Assembly (NCBI GenBank): GCA_017642425.1
Contig: JAGCPB010000038.1
Span: forward strand, 1 to 40,851
Direction: 5' to 3'
Length of the DNA stretch: 40,851 bases
Source: Bacteroidaceae bacterium
Lineage (GTDB): Bacteria > Bacteroidota > Bacteroidia > Bacteroidales > Bacteroidaceae
Part shown: piece after piece, positions 19,601 through 26,315 of the stretch
How the letters are laid out: every line of letters begins with the position of its first letter
How positions within the stretch are numbered: position 1 is the first letter of the stretch
The notes under the pieces: model-generated
Database searches by the model: none
What the model was told of the DNA's origin: nothing
Seen by the model: only the letters and a program-made list of their open reading frames with translations
Made by a program: the position numbers and the translations under genes

Positions 19601-19655
19601 GACAGAATGCCGCCGCAAGGGCGCATAATGTCAATGATCGGTTCACTTTTTTCAT
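16641..19655 (-). CDS. 1004-aa Bacteroidota lipoprotein of unknown function
   Basis: The N terminus has a lipoprotein signal with lipobox LGSC and lipidated C22, followed by LTMTNELDLDKE. The rest is acidic and beta-rich, with several stretches of about 100-150 residues that open with patterns such as SIPLGSL or TIPLGVKL and contain repeated D/V/I alternation, suggesting a string of related beta-sandwich domains (LEA14-like by eye). An acidic segment in the second half (DPVIDDVKEDVDLDLGDDID) may bind calcium. There are no catalytic motifs I recognise. It is the first gene of the run down to fmt and is paired with the DUF5723 gene. A structural or surface-adhesive role is possible, but I assign no function. 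Confidence 0.85.
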   Translation of the reverse strand: MKKVNRSLTLCALAAAFCLGSCLTMTNELDLDKEISLDMQIGPGGLSIPLGSLSRIYLDSLIKIDGDESILDTLDNGLYGFTMDGEIEKVNVSIGDVTINIPKPDIDEITASFDETDVDDVEIAEKSQNATLKIKSVSLSDINNSLPEIVKEFKMEVDEGMKMNVPVAGFDIPEVPVIVPLQSKDVDFNYTLPEDVSSLNKVYFGEETSNSGQALELKVDLSSLYALMDEPHIRVSSLLVTFPAEFTVSANSALDQYIPSEYVTVNGNVFSIAMPAGTYLPVIGGDHILSVVFNMDEADFSAYSSPIMYHESFSYQLELTVSGKTTKTGEFVPKVDVGINEKLNMRDFSVDTKAKDLDLPSEKISSSYELTNLDNLSKVNYIDFDPSKSMLCLSLSDFDIEPFSFDESSAITLQFPLGFGFVKGDDNKVYVGGTAVGQWSEGNYLNIWPGEAKGKTIELHIERLSLYQDVDEVKKSIKVSNDVNYSGNIKIAAKTDMGKSALDVLTDKEISFKVWGSLVVDNANVETARIETEFDKTTSISIAEKVDQALVEVNRIDLTKPAGASLQLKFKGIPITITEMKMSNLTLEFPEFLLIRYVGNDNRVNLTGNKLVIDGSLKRYELDDDGDGFNLSGLQIEGMEFKTPLVLVNDSIKMTDSVKISGSVLIDRQSINSNDLKDLHVTPTVEFDPVVVKSVTGKVDPVIDDVKEDVDLDLGDDIDFLKDDDNRLGLSDPQITININSTVTVPIDLDLKLMRLNAQGEPTDSIMPDDGIIRLEKCDTAAESRHTTIVIYKNERPVSLSEDTMFVRISRLSDIMSPLPDKIRFALKAKVADTKEPHYIDLTRELSVSGDYKVSIPLSFDSLYIEYSDTIKDLGESLEDIGDKIDAADIELLADVISTIPLGVKLSAKALDNKGVEVNEVQIDSCVIGAGNDQGRRSAMKLSVKVQKGGLAKLDAIVFTAACQSVQDVDISLKKGQYIELDKVRLNLPQGLKVDLTDMNKDKK

Positions 19656-19709
19656 AAAACGTATTGGTTTGTTTACTTAAAATCCCGGTAAATGGAATGA
19701 TTATCTTGG

Positions 19710-19717
19710 CAAAGATA
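19710..19717 (-). promoter_or_regulatory. -7 box for the 1004-aa lipoprotein operon
   Basis: TATCTTTG matches the Bacteroidota -7 consensus and would give a leader of about 50 nt. No TTTG lies at the expected -33 position; an 18-bp palindrome (19729-19746) covers that position instead. Confidence 0.5.
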
Positions 19718-19728
19718 CTAAAATATGG

Positions 19729-19746
19729 GTACACACGCGTGCGTAC
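19729..19746 (-). promoter_or_regulatory. 18-bp imperfect palindrome at the -33 position
   Basis: GTACACACGCGTGCGTAC reads the same on both strands except for one mismatched pair, and its centre lies about 20 bp upstream of the -7 box. It could be an operator for an activator or repressor; it lacks the T-run expected of a terminator for gldE. Confidence 0.4.
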
Positions 19747-19775
19747 AGGCGAAAAAAATTAAAAAATGTGAAAAA

Positions 19776-21104
19776 CTACTCTTCCCTTGAGTTTTCGGAA
19801 TTACGGCTGACAGTAACGCGGATACCTGAAAGACGACGCTCCTTCTTTTCCATCACCTTAAGTATCAGCTGCTTGCAGACAAGTTCCTCATCTTTCTTAG
19901 GGAAATCGCCCTTAAGCTCCAAAAGGAAACCGGCCAAAGTGTCGGCCTCACCCACATACTGGGTGTAATCATCCTCATCCAACCCTACGATGCGGAAGAA
20001 ATCAGACAACAGTGTCTTGCCTTCAAAAACGTATGTATCGGGACCGGTCTTGCGGTAACTGACGGAATCATCGTCAAACTCGTCATTTATCTCACCCAGA
20101 ATCTCCTCTATCACATCCTCAAGGGTGACCAAGCCCGATGTCCCGCCAAATTCATCGACTACGATAGCCATGTGGATGCGGCCGGTCTGGAAGTCATGCA
20201 GCAGGTCATCAATCTTACGGGTCTCAGGAACAAAGAAGGCAGGCCGTATAAGAGACTGCCAACGGAATCCGTCACCCTTTTCAAGATATGGCAGAAGATC
20301 CTTGATGTAAAGAATTCCCTTAATATTATCGGACGTGCCCGAATAGACGGGAACACGTGAATAGAAGTTCTCCCTGATGCACTTCATGACATCACCGTAA
20401 CTGGCTTTTATATCCAGCATGATCATGTCAATACGTGATGTCATGATATCCACAACAGTTTCATCGCCAAAACGTATCACGCCCTCCAGAAGCTGTTGCT
20501 CATCATGTATCTCATCGGAATCAGTAAGTTCCAGGGCATGCTCCAGCTGATCTACCGATATGTTAAGGTTTTTCTTAGTCTGGACACGATCCGAAAGCAC
20601 CTTGGAACGAAGCAGGAGTGAAGACACGGGATGCAGCAGAACGGTGAGTGCAGACAGCAACGGAGCCGCCCTGAGACTGAACTTAAGCGAGTTGTGCGCC
20701 GAATAGAGTTTAGGGATAATCTCACCGAACAGCAGCAGTATGAATGTTAGAATGACCGTGAGTACAAGAAACTCCACCCATTCAGCTCCGAACACTATCA
20801 TTTGGGCAAAAGCCAGGTCAAGCAACAGAATGATTGCCACATTGACCAGATTATTGGCAGTGAGTATAGTGGCAAGAAGCCGTTCAGAATCAGAAAGAAG
20901 TGCGGAAGCCTTACGGTAGCGGGGGGAATCGGATTCTGAAATCTGCTTGAGTTCATCGGGAGAGAGAGAAAAAAATGATGTCTCGGATGCCGATACTAGA
21001 CCCGAGAGAACCAAAAGAAGCAGGGCCGTCACTATTGCAATGACGGACCCCGCTGTCGGAGCACAGAACGAAACAGCCCAACTGGCTGACGTTCCTGTAA
21101 TCAA
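19776..21104 (-). CDS. gldE: GldE-like CNNM/CBS/CorC-domain membrane protein
   Basis: The 442-aa protein has an N-terminal CNNM (DUF21) domain of about four membrane segments ([34 protein letters not shown]), then a CBS pair ([11 protein letters not shown]..., [20 protein letters not shown]) and a CorC_HlyC domain at the C terminus. This layout belongs to CorC/HlyC proteins linked to Mg2+ or Co2+ transport. In Bacteroidota the copy next to ssb is called GldE, named from gliding-motility studies, although non-motile members also keep it. It follows ssb by 36 bp; no gldD is seen here. The real role in this organism is probably ion or envelope related. Confidence 0.87.
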   Translation of the reverse strand: MITGTSASWAVSFCAPTAGSVIAIVTALLLLVLSGLVSASETSFFSLSPDELKQISESDSPRYRKASALLSDSERLLATILTANNLVNVAIILLLDLAFAQMIVFGAEWVEFLVLTVILTFILLLFGEIIPKLYSAHNSLKFSLRAAPLLSALTVLLHPVSSLLLRSKVLSDRVQTKKNLNISVDQLEHALELTDSDEIHDEQQLLEGVIRFGDETVVDIMTSRIDMIMLDIKASYGDVMKCIRENFYSRVPVYSGTSDNIKGILYIKDLLPYLEKGDGFRWQSLIRPAFFVPETRKIDDLLHDFQTGRIHMAIVVDEFGGTSGLVTLEDVIEEILGEINDEFDDDSVSYRKTGPDTYVFEGKTLLSDFFRIVGLDEDDYTQYVGEADTLAGFLLELKGDFPKKDEELVCKQLILKVMEKKERRLSGIRVTVSRNSENSREE

Positions 21105-21140
21105 AAAAAGACCGGTTTCTATAATGACTCAGTTTTTTGT

Positions 21141-21554
21141 TCAAAACGGAATACCGTTGCCCTCACCTCCAGGCTGCTCGGGTGCAGGAACCGGGCCCTG
21201 CGGGGAATCCGGCCTGGGCTGCCTTGAAGAGAGCATCTCCATAGAATCCACAAAAATCTCAGTGACATAACGCTTCACACCGTTCTGGTCATCATAACTG
21301 CGGTTGCGGATACTGCCCTCGACATAAAGCTTGTCACCTTTGTGAACGTACTTTTCAACGGTCTCAGCCAAACCCCTCCAAAAAACAAGGTTGTGCCATT
21401 CTGTACGGTCCGGCACCTGAGTGCCGTTCTGAGCTGTGTAACCACGGTCTGTCGTGGCAAGGGTAAGATTAGCTACACAAACATGGTTGTCCAGATATCT
21501 CACATCCGGATCCTTACCCACATTTCCAAGTAAAAAAACTTTGTTAACTGACAT
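21141..21554 (-). CDS. ssb: Single-stranded DNA-binding protein
   Basis: The 137-aa protein has the OB-fold SSB core (MSVNKVFLLGNVGKDPDVRY; TEWHNLVFW; KLYVEGSIRNRSYDD) and a disordered Pro/Gly-rich tail ending GIPF, close to the DIPF tip that recruits repair and replication partners. It coats single-stranded DNA. A consensus promoter lies directly upstream and gldE is downstream in the same direction. Confidence 0.95.
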   Translation of the reverse strand: MSVNKVFLLGNVGKDPDVRYLDNHVCVANLTLATTDRGYTAQNGTQVPDRTEWHNLVFWRGLAETVEKYVHKGDKLYVEGSIRNRSYDDQNGVKRYVTEIFVDSMEMLSSRQPRPDSPQGPVPAPEQPGGEGNGIPF

Positions 21555-21582
21555 AATTAATTAGGTATTAATAATTCAACGG

Positions 21583-21614
21583 CAAATATAGTCACTGGCC
21601 GAGAGGAATCCAAA
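21583..21614 (-). promoter_or_regulatory. Promoter of ssb-gldE
   Basis: TTTG (21611-21614), 20 bp, then TATATTTG (21583-21590) on the minus strand: full consensus. The leader would be about 25 nt. Confidence 0.7.
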
Positions 21615-21703
21615 AACAAAGCGCGTTTTTTTTGCCCCGTCATGCCTTCAAAAGACGTTCCGGAACAAATACGTATTTTTTTAGAACAAAAACAGATGAA
21701 ATA

Positions 21704-21735
21704 TTTTATGAATCAACAAAAAAGACCTACATTTG
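21704..21735 (+). promoter_or_regulatory. Promoter of the HU gene
   Basis: TACATTTG (21728-21735) is a perfect -7 box; TTTT (21704-21707) at 20 bp spacing is a near -33 element. The leader is about 40 nt. It diverges from the ssb promoter; the two -33 elements are about 90 bp apart in AT-rich DNA. Confidence 0.65.
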
Positions 21736-21782
21736 CAACTCGAAAACCGAAAGCGACATTTTAGACTTAAATAATTGAGAAT

Positions 21783-22058
21783 ATGACAAAAGCAGAAGTT
21801 GTTAGCGAGATTGCAAAGAAGACCGGCATAGACAAGGCCGATGTGCTTGCATGTGTAGAGGGTTTCATGGAAGTAGTAAAAGATTCCCTTGAGAACGATG
21901 AGAACGTTTATCTGAGAGGTTTTGGCAGCTTCATCACCAAGAAGAGAGCAGCCAAGGCTGCACGCGACATCCTCAAGAACACCACCATCACCGTTCCTGA
22001 GCACAAGATTCCCGCTTTCAAGCCGGCCAAGACATTTGCACTTGCTGTAAGAAAGTAA
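21783..22058 (+). CDS. hup: HU-family DNA-binding protein
   Basis: The 91-aa histone-like protein bends and compacts DNA as a dimer. The N-terminal helices (MTKAEVVSEIAKKTGI) and the DNA-binding arm region (LRGFGSFITKKRAAKAARD...TVPEHKIPAFKPAKTF) are typical HU. It is preceded by a strong promoter and followed after 25 bp by a 29-aa basic peptide gene in the same direction. Host-factor (IHF-like) binding cannot be excluded but length and arm fit HU. Confidence 0.95.
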   Translation: MTKAEVVSEIAKKTGIDKADVLACVEGFMEVVKDSLENDENVYLRGFGSFITKKRAAKAARDILKNTTITVPEHKIPAFKPAKTFALAVRK

Positions 22059-22083
22059 TAGTTAACTTCAAATAATCACAGTT

Positions 22084-22173
22084 ATGCCAAGCGGTAAAAA
22101 GAAAAAAAGACATAAGATGTCTACGCATAAGCGTAAAAAAAGACTGAGAAAGAACAGACATAAGAGCAAATAA
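22084..22173 (+). CDS. 29-aa AURKAIP1/COX24-domain small basic protein
   Basis: The ATG at 22084 opens a 29-residue frame, starting MPSGKKKKRHKMSTHKRKKR and ending at TAA 22171-22173. About 60 percent of residues are K or R, with H at regular places. It matches the short Bacteroidota proteins annotated as AURKAIP1/COX24-domain, related to mitochondrial mS38 and likely bound to the ribosome near the decoding region. It sits 25 bp after hup and before a strong hairpin, so it is co-transcribed with HU. The reading frame and composition make it a confident gene despite its size. Confidence 0.85.
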   Translation: MPSGKKKKRHKMSTHKRKKRLRKNRHKSK

Positions 22174-22197
22174 GCCTTACGTCACAAAAGAAATCCT

Positions 22198-22242
22198 AAA
22201 GAACAAACTTGCCGCAAATGTTTTCCTGCAGGTTTGTTCTTT
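22198..22242 (+). terminator. Strong hairpin between the small basic gene and rng
   Basis: AAAGAACAAAC (22198-22208) pairs perfectly with GTTTGTTCTTT (22232-22242); four more pairs inside (one G-U) extend the stem to 15 bp around a 15-nt loop. The 3' arm is T-rich and followed by GCTTT, so it probably ends the hup transcript. No promoter consensus is visible between it and rng 32 bp later. Confidence 0.65.
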
Positions 22243-22274
22243 GCTTTATGAAACGTTAGAAACAACTACAACCG

Positions 22275-23846
22275 ATGACAAGTGAACTGACAGTAAACGT
22301 CCAGCCCGACAGCATACAGATAGCCATAACCGAGGACCACAACCTTGTTGAGTATCAGAAAGATGCCCAGGAGGTTACGTTTGCGGTAGGCAATCTCTAT
22401 CTGGGACGCGTCAAGAAGCTCATGCCCGGACTCAACGCCTGCTTTGTGGATGTAGGTTCGGAGAAAGAGGCGTTCCTGCACTTCCAGGACCTGGGCCCTC
22501 AGTTCGAGTCATTGAAGAGATATACCAAGCAGGTACGGTCCAACCGCAAGAAACTGGCACCTTTCAACAAGGCGCAGTTTGTCCCGTTTGACGAGAAACA
22601 GGGCAACATAAGCACCGCGCTTGAGCAAGGTGACGAGATTATAGTTCAGGTAACCAAGGAGCCCATCTCAACAAAAGGCCCGCGCCTGACCGGCGAGATA
22701 TCATTTGCCGGACGGTTTCTGGTGCTGATTCCGTTCGGAGACAAGGTGTCGGTATCATCCAAGATAAAGTCAAACGAGGAGCGCGCCAGGCTAAAGCAGC
22801 TCATTCACAGCATCAAGCCCAAGAACTGCGGTGTAATAGTGCGTACCGTGGCCGAGGGCAAGCGTGTGGCGGAACTGGACAACGAACTGTCAATCCTTTA
22901 CCAGCGTTGGGAGGATTGTCTGAGCAGGGCACAGAAGGCTGAGAAAGCCCCAAGCCTGATTTTTGAGGAGACCAGCCGTACCATAGCCATACTGCGTGAC
23001 ATGCTCAACTCGTCATACGAGTCAATTCACGTGAATGACGAGAAGACCTATCAGGAGATACGCGACTATGTTTCACTGATAGACCCGGAGAAAACCAAGA
23101 TAGTAAAACTATACAAGGGCGAGCTCCCCATATTTGACAACTTTGCCATAACAAAGCAGATAAAGTCATCATTCGGACGCATAGTATCATACAAAAGCGG
23201 AGCGTACCTTATCATAGAACACACAGAGGCGCTGCATGTGGTGGATGTAAACAGCGGCCACCGGGTAAAAGCCGGGACACAGGAGGAGAACGCGCTGGAG
23301 GTGAATCTGGGCGCCGCCGATGAACTGGCACGCCAGCTGCGTCTGCGTGATATGGGCGGCATCATCGTTGTGGATTTCATTGACATGGCACTGGCCGAAG
23401 ACCGCCAGAAACTCTATGAGCGCATGTGCCAGAATATGGAACGCGACCGCGCCAAGCACAACATACTGCCGCTGAGCAAGTTCGGCCTTATGCAGATTAC
23501 CCGCCAGAGGGTGCGCCCCGTGATGGATGTGCCGGTGGATGAGACCTGCCCGTCATGTTTCGGCACAGGCAAGATAAGACCGTCTATCCTGTTCACTGAC
23601 CAGCTGGAAAACAAGATAAGCTGTCTTAAGAACCAGATGAAGACCAGCTATTTCACCCTGTTTGTGCATCCGTACGTATATGCATACCTTACCAGAGGGT
23701 TGTTCTCTATCAAACTCAAATGGCATTTCCGCTACGGACCGGGCATAAACCTGCTCCCGGACCAGAATCTGCCTTTCCTCTCTTACAGGTTCATTGACCA
23801 GAAGGGCAACGAGATTGACATGAAGGAGGAGCACGAGATCCTCTAA
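22275..23846 (+). CDS. rng: Ribonuclease G / E family endoribonuclease
   Basis: The 523-aa protein matches the RNase E/G catalytic region. It has an N-terminal S1-like RNA-binding domain (VGNLYLGRVKKLMPGLNACFVDVGSEKEAFLH), a 5' sensor/RNase H-like region, the DNase I-like active site with the two metal-binding aspartates in VVDVNSGH and VVDFIDMA, and the zinc-link CPSC motif (CPSCFGTGK) that joins subunits. It lacks the long C-terminal scaffold of RNase E, so it is RNase G in size. It would cleave 5'-monophosphorylated RNAs and mature rRNA. It stands downstream of the hup hairpin; an ATG-AAA-CGT-TAG mini-ORF (22248-22259) lies in its leader. Confidence 0.94.
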   Translation: MTSELTVNVQPDSIQIAITEDHNLVEYQKDAQEVTFAVGNLYLGRVKKLMPGLNACFVDVGSEKEAFLHFQDLGPQFESLKRYTKQVRSNRKKLAPFNKAQFVPFDEKQGNISTALEQGDEIIVQVTKEPISTKGPRLTGEISFAGRFLVLIPFGDKVSVSSKIKSNEERARLKQLIHSIKPKNCGVIVRTVAEGKRVAELDNELSILYQRWEDCLSRAQKAEKAPSLIFEETSRTIAILRDMLNSSYESIHVNDEKTYQEIRDYVSLIDPEKTKIVKLYKGELPIFDNFAITKQIKSSFGRIVSYKSGAYLIIEHTEALHVVDVNSGHRVKAGTQEENALEVNLGAADELARQLRLRDMGGIIVVDFIDMALAEDRQKLYERMCQNMERDRAKHNILPLSKFGLMQITRQRVRPVMDVPVDETCPSCFGTGKIRPSILFTDQLENKISCLKNQMKTSYFTLFVHPYVYAYLTRGLFSIKLKWHFRYGPGINLLPDQNLPFLSYRFIDQKGNEIDMKEEHEIL

Positions 23847-23885
23847 GATCATTTACCAAAGTTCATTTTTTTGCATCAGGGCATT

Positions 23886-23908
23886 AACACTTTTGATGTC
23901 GGTGCGTC
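23886..23908 (+). promoter_or_regulatory. Possible ECF-type promoter upstream of the second sigma gene
   Basis: AAC (23886-23888), 16 bp, then CGTC (23905-23908) is the layout of many ECF-sigma autoregulated promoters and lies 29 bp before the ATG at 23937. No good TTTG/TAnnTTTG pair is present here. The motif is short, so chance is possible. Confidence 0.35.
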
Positions 23909-23936
23909 TTTATATCGGAAACGGTCAGAAACAGAG

Positions 23937-24416
23937 ATGACAGCAGAAGTCCTTACAGAAACATTCAAGTCCTTGAGCGACGGGCTCTACAGAGTGGCGT
24001 ACTACATTCTGGAGTCACAGACCGATGCCGAGGATGCCGTACAGGACCTGTTCATCAAACTGTGGGGAAACCGTGACCAACTGGATTCTGTCCTGAACTT
24101 CAAGGCCTACTGCACTACACTGATGAAAAACCTGTGCATAGACCGGCTCCGCAAAGAGCAGAAGGTACAGGCCATGGAACCGGGGCCTGACATAGCCGAA
24201 TCCCGTCTTGTGGATGATGACTATGACGCCCGCGAAAAACTGGAAAGGGTACTTGCCGCGATAGAGAGGCTGCCCGCCCGCCAACGTGACGTGATGAAGA
24301 TGTATGTGCTGGAGGAGATGTCATATGATGAGATTGAACAGAGAACAGGAATGTCTAACCTGACTTTAAGGGTGCTTTTGAGCAACGCCCGCAAGTCATT
24401 AAGGAGCCAGATATGA
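23937..24416 (+). CDS. ECF sigma factor, first gene of a sigma/membrane/DUF4252 operon
   Basis: With the start at 23937 (MTAEVLTETFKSL) the protein is 159 aa. It has sigma region 2 (YYILESQTDAEDAVQDLFIKLW, NFKAYCTTLMKNLCIDRLR) and region 4 (LPARQRDVMKMYVLEEMSYDEIEQRTGMS). The frame stays open upstream to 23871, but those residues do not fit sigma factors. Its stop overlaps the next ATG as ATGA. The order sigma, small membrane protein, DUF4252 recurs in Bacteroidota and suggests a cell-envelope stress circuit; signal and regulon are unknown. Confidence 0.9.
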   Translation: MTAEVLTETFKSLSDGLYRVAYYILESQTDAEDAVQDLFIKLWGNRDQLDSVLNFKAYCTTLMKNLCIDRLRKEQKVQAMEPGPDIAESRLVDDDYDAREKLERVLAAIERLPARQRDVMKMYVLEEMSYDEIEQRTGMSNLTLRVLLSNARKSLRSQI

Positions 24417-24835
24417 AACGATTGGAAGATATTGAAAACCTGAGTATCAGCGAGCTGGAACGGATTGCGTCCGATGAGAGCGTCAAGGTACCCGCCACGC
24501 TCAAGCACGACATTGCAGTTACTGCACGTGCCCTGGAGATGGCATCCAAGGAGGAAGAAGAGGCTAAAGAGAGCGGATTATCACGCAAGCGCTACAGGAA
24601 AATCCTCAGAATGATCTCCTACCCTGCTGCAGCGGTGGCCATATTGACAATTGGCATGCACCTGTCATTCCAGGATTCAATCCGCACTCCCAAGGATACA
24701 TTCGATGACCCCATGATGGCTTACGTACAGATGGAGCAGGTATTCGGGTTTATTTCAGAGAAAATGAGTACCGGTATGGATATTGCAGATGCAGCCGAAC
24801 CGGTAATTGACAAAACGATAAACGCACTAAGATGA
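24413..24835 (+). CDS. Single-span membrane protein, probable anti-sigma factor
   Basis: The 140-aa protein has an acidic, helical N-terminal half (residues 1-60), one membrane segment at about 66-86 (ILRMISYPAAAVAILTIGMH), and a short periplasmic tail. This is the topology of anti-sigma factors that hold an ECF sigma at the membrane, and both its ends overlap the neighbouring genes by 4 bp (ATGA). No zinc-binding HxxxCxxC motif is visible, so it is not a ZAS-type anti-sigma. The role is inferred from context and topology. Confidence 0.72.
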   Translation: MKRLEDIENLSISELERIASDESVKVPATLKHDIAVTARALEMASKEEEEAKESGLSRKRYRKILRMISYPAAAVAILTIGMHLSFQDSIRTPKDTFDDPMMAYVQMEQVFGFISEKMSTGMDIADAAEPVIDKTINALR

Positions 24836-25332
24836 AAAGGATAACAGCTTTTGTAGCAGCAATTGTTCTGCTAACAGCCGGAGCCTGGGCACAGGACGGC
24901 AAGGGTATCTACAACAAGTACTCTGACAACGAGAACGTAAGCGCGGTGTATATTTCATCATCCATGTTCAAGCTCATGGGCAACAAGGTGCCCAACATGG
25001 AACTGGGTGAAGGCAGCTCCATGAACCTGGGTTCAATAATCAAGAACCTGAACTCCATGTATCTGCTTGACTGCGAGGACCCGGACCTTTGCAAGGAGAT
25101 CAAGGCCGACGTGAACAAGTTCATCAACAAGTATGACTTTGAGATGCTAATGGAGATAAAGGACAAGGGTGAAGTTGTACGGGTCTATACAGCCGGCAAC
25201 GAAAAGACAGTATCCCAGTTCATAATGACAGCGGCAGAGTATGAGGCGTTCACGTTCATCTGCCTGGACGGCACAATGAGCCGCGCCGACCTGGAGAAAG
25301 CCATAGCCAAGGCGACACAACAGATGGAGTGA
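24832..25332 (+). CDS. DUF4252 family exported protein
   Basis: The 166-aa protein has a Sec signal peptide with likely cleavage after AWA (residues 18-20) and no lipobox cysteine. The mature part (ISSSMFKLM..., ...EVVRVYTAGNEKTVSQFIM) fits DUF4252 of Bacteroidota, of unknown function. It is the third gene of the sigma operon and would be periplasmic, so it may be a sensor or effector of the envelope response. Its TGA directly abuts the stop codon of the convergent glucosaminidase gene (TGATCA at 25330-25335). Confidence 0.82.
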   Translation: MKRITAFVAAIVLLTAGAWAQDGKGIYNKYSDNENVSAVYISSSMFKLMGNKVPNMELGEGSSMNLGSIIKNLNSMYLLDCEDPDLCKEIKADVNKFINKYDFEMLMEIKDKGEVVRVYTAGNEKTVSQFIMTAAEYEAFTFICLDGTMSRADLEKAIAKATQQME

Positions 25333-26253
25333 TCATCGTAGAAGAAGAGTCATTCCCACGGTAAGCGGGTTCTCCGCCGAAAGGCAGTTACGTTTGGCCA
25401 GCGGTTTCATCCTGATACCGAACTGCTGGGATATAGACCACAGACTGTCACCTTTCTTTACCACGTAAGTCCTGTGCTCACGGTCAGCACGGGACTTTTT
25501 TCTTTCCAGATATATCTTTGTGCCTGCAGGAGGGGTAAACTTACGCTCCACTTCATTGAAACGGCGCAGCAGACTGAGCTGCATTCCGTATTCACGCGCT
25601 ATATCCTTAAGGGTCTCGCCTTCACGCATAGCAACGCACCGCTGGCCGTTGACCAGAAGCGGCTGATGAGGTAGCTGACCAGGTTTAAGCCGGACTCCGT
25701 TCTTGCTGTCATATCTGTCCAGACCATACCGTTCTATAAGTTCTATCAGCTTGTCTGCATATGTGGGACTGGTGGCATATCCGGCTGCTTTCAAGCCTTT
25801 GGCCCACCCCTTATAATCAGTACTTCCAAGTTTGAACAATGACTTGTAACGAGCACCGTTTACCAGGAAGAGCGAATGGTCACGGAAAGACTCGTCGGCA
25901 TCACGGTAACAACGGAAACACTCCTGACGCTCATCATCGTCATGATACATCTTGCGGCCGGTCCAGTCACTGTGACACTTTATCCCGAAATGGTTATTGC
26001 ACTTGGTTGCCAGGGTGCTGCGACCCGCATCGGACTCCAACAGGCCCTGAGCAAGCGTGATGCTGGCCGGGATTCCGTATTGTTTCATCTGCTCTACAGC
26101 CATGTCACTGTAACGGCCGATGTACTCAGAATAGGCATCCTTGGCCGCAGCGTGTGTGGCAACCGTCTGTTTCTGGACAGAGCATGATGCCAAGGTGAAC
26201 AGCATTACGATTATTGACAGGCGGAGTATCTTCATCAACTGACGGATAGACAC
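25333..26253 (-). CDS. Lipoprotein glucosaminidase with two LysM domains
   Basis: The 306-aa protein has a lipobox LASC with C24 (a start at M7, 26235, is also possible). Residues 40-180 are a FlgJ/LytG-type glucosaminidase domain: QYGIPASITLAQGLLESDAGRS with catalytic E73, CNNHFGIKC, and GYATSPTYADKLI. Two LysM repeats follow (GETLKDIAREYGMQLSLLRRFN at about 212, and KKGDSLWSISQQFGIRM at about 270), which bind peptidoglycan. It would cut the glycan strands during cell-wall growth or septum splitting. It is a single gene, convergent with the DUF4252 gene and divergent from cdd. No convincing promoter consensus was found in the 62-bp gap to cdd. Confidence 0.9.
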   Translation of the reverse strand: MSIRQLMKILRLSIIVMLFTLASCSVQKQTVATHAAAKDAYSEYIGRYSDMAVEQMKQYGIPASITLAQGLLESDAGRSTLATKCNNHFGIKCHSDWTGRKMYHDDDERQECFRCYRDADESFRDHSLFLVNGARYKSLFKLGSTDYKGWAKGLKAAGYATSPTYADKLIELIERYGLDRYDSKNGVRLKPGQLPHQPLLVNGQRCVAMREGETLKDIAREYGMQLSLLRRFNEVERKFTPPAGTKIYLERKKSRADREHRTYVVKKGDSLWSISQQFGIRMKPLAKRNCLSAENPLTVGMTLLLR

Positions 26254-26315
26254 GCGAAGTTAGTGAAATATGACGGAAATGGATTAACTTAGCGCCGGAT
26301 AATGAATTTAACCGT

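Noticed and set aside
19729-19746. Palindrome as terminator of gldE
   Set aside because: No T-run on the exit side of the minus strand; its place relative to the -7 box suggests regulation instead.
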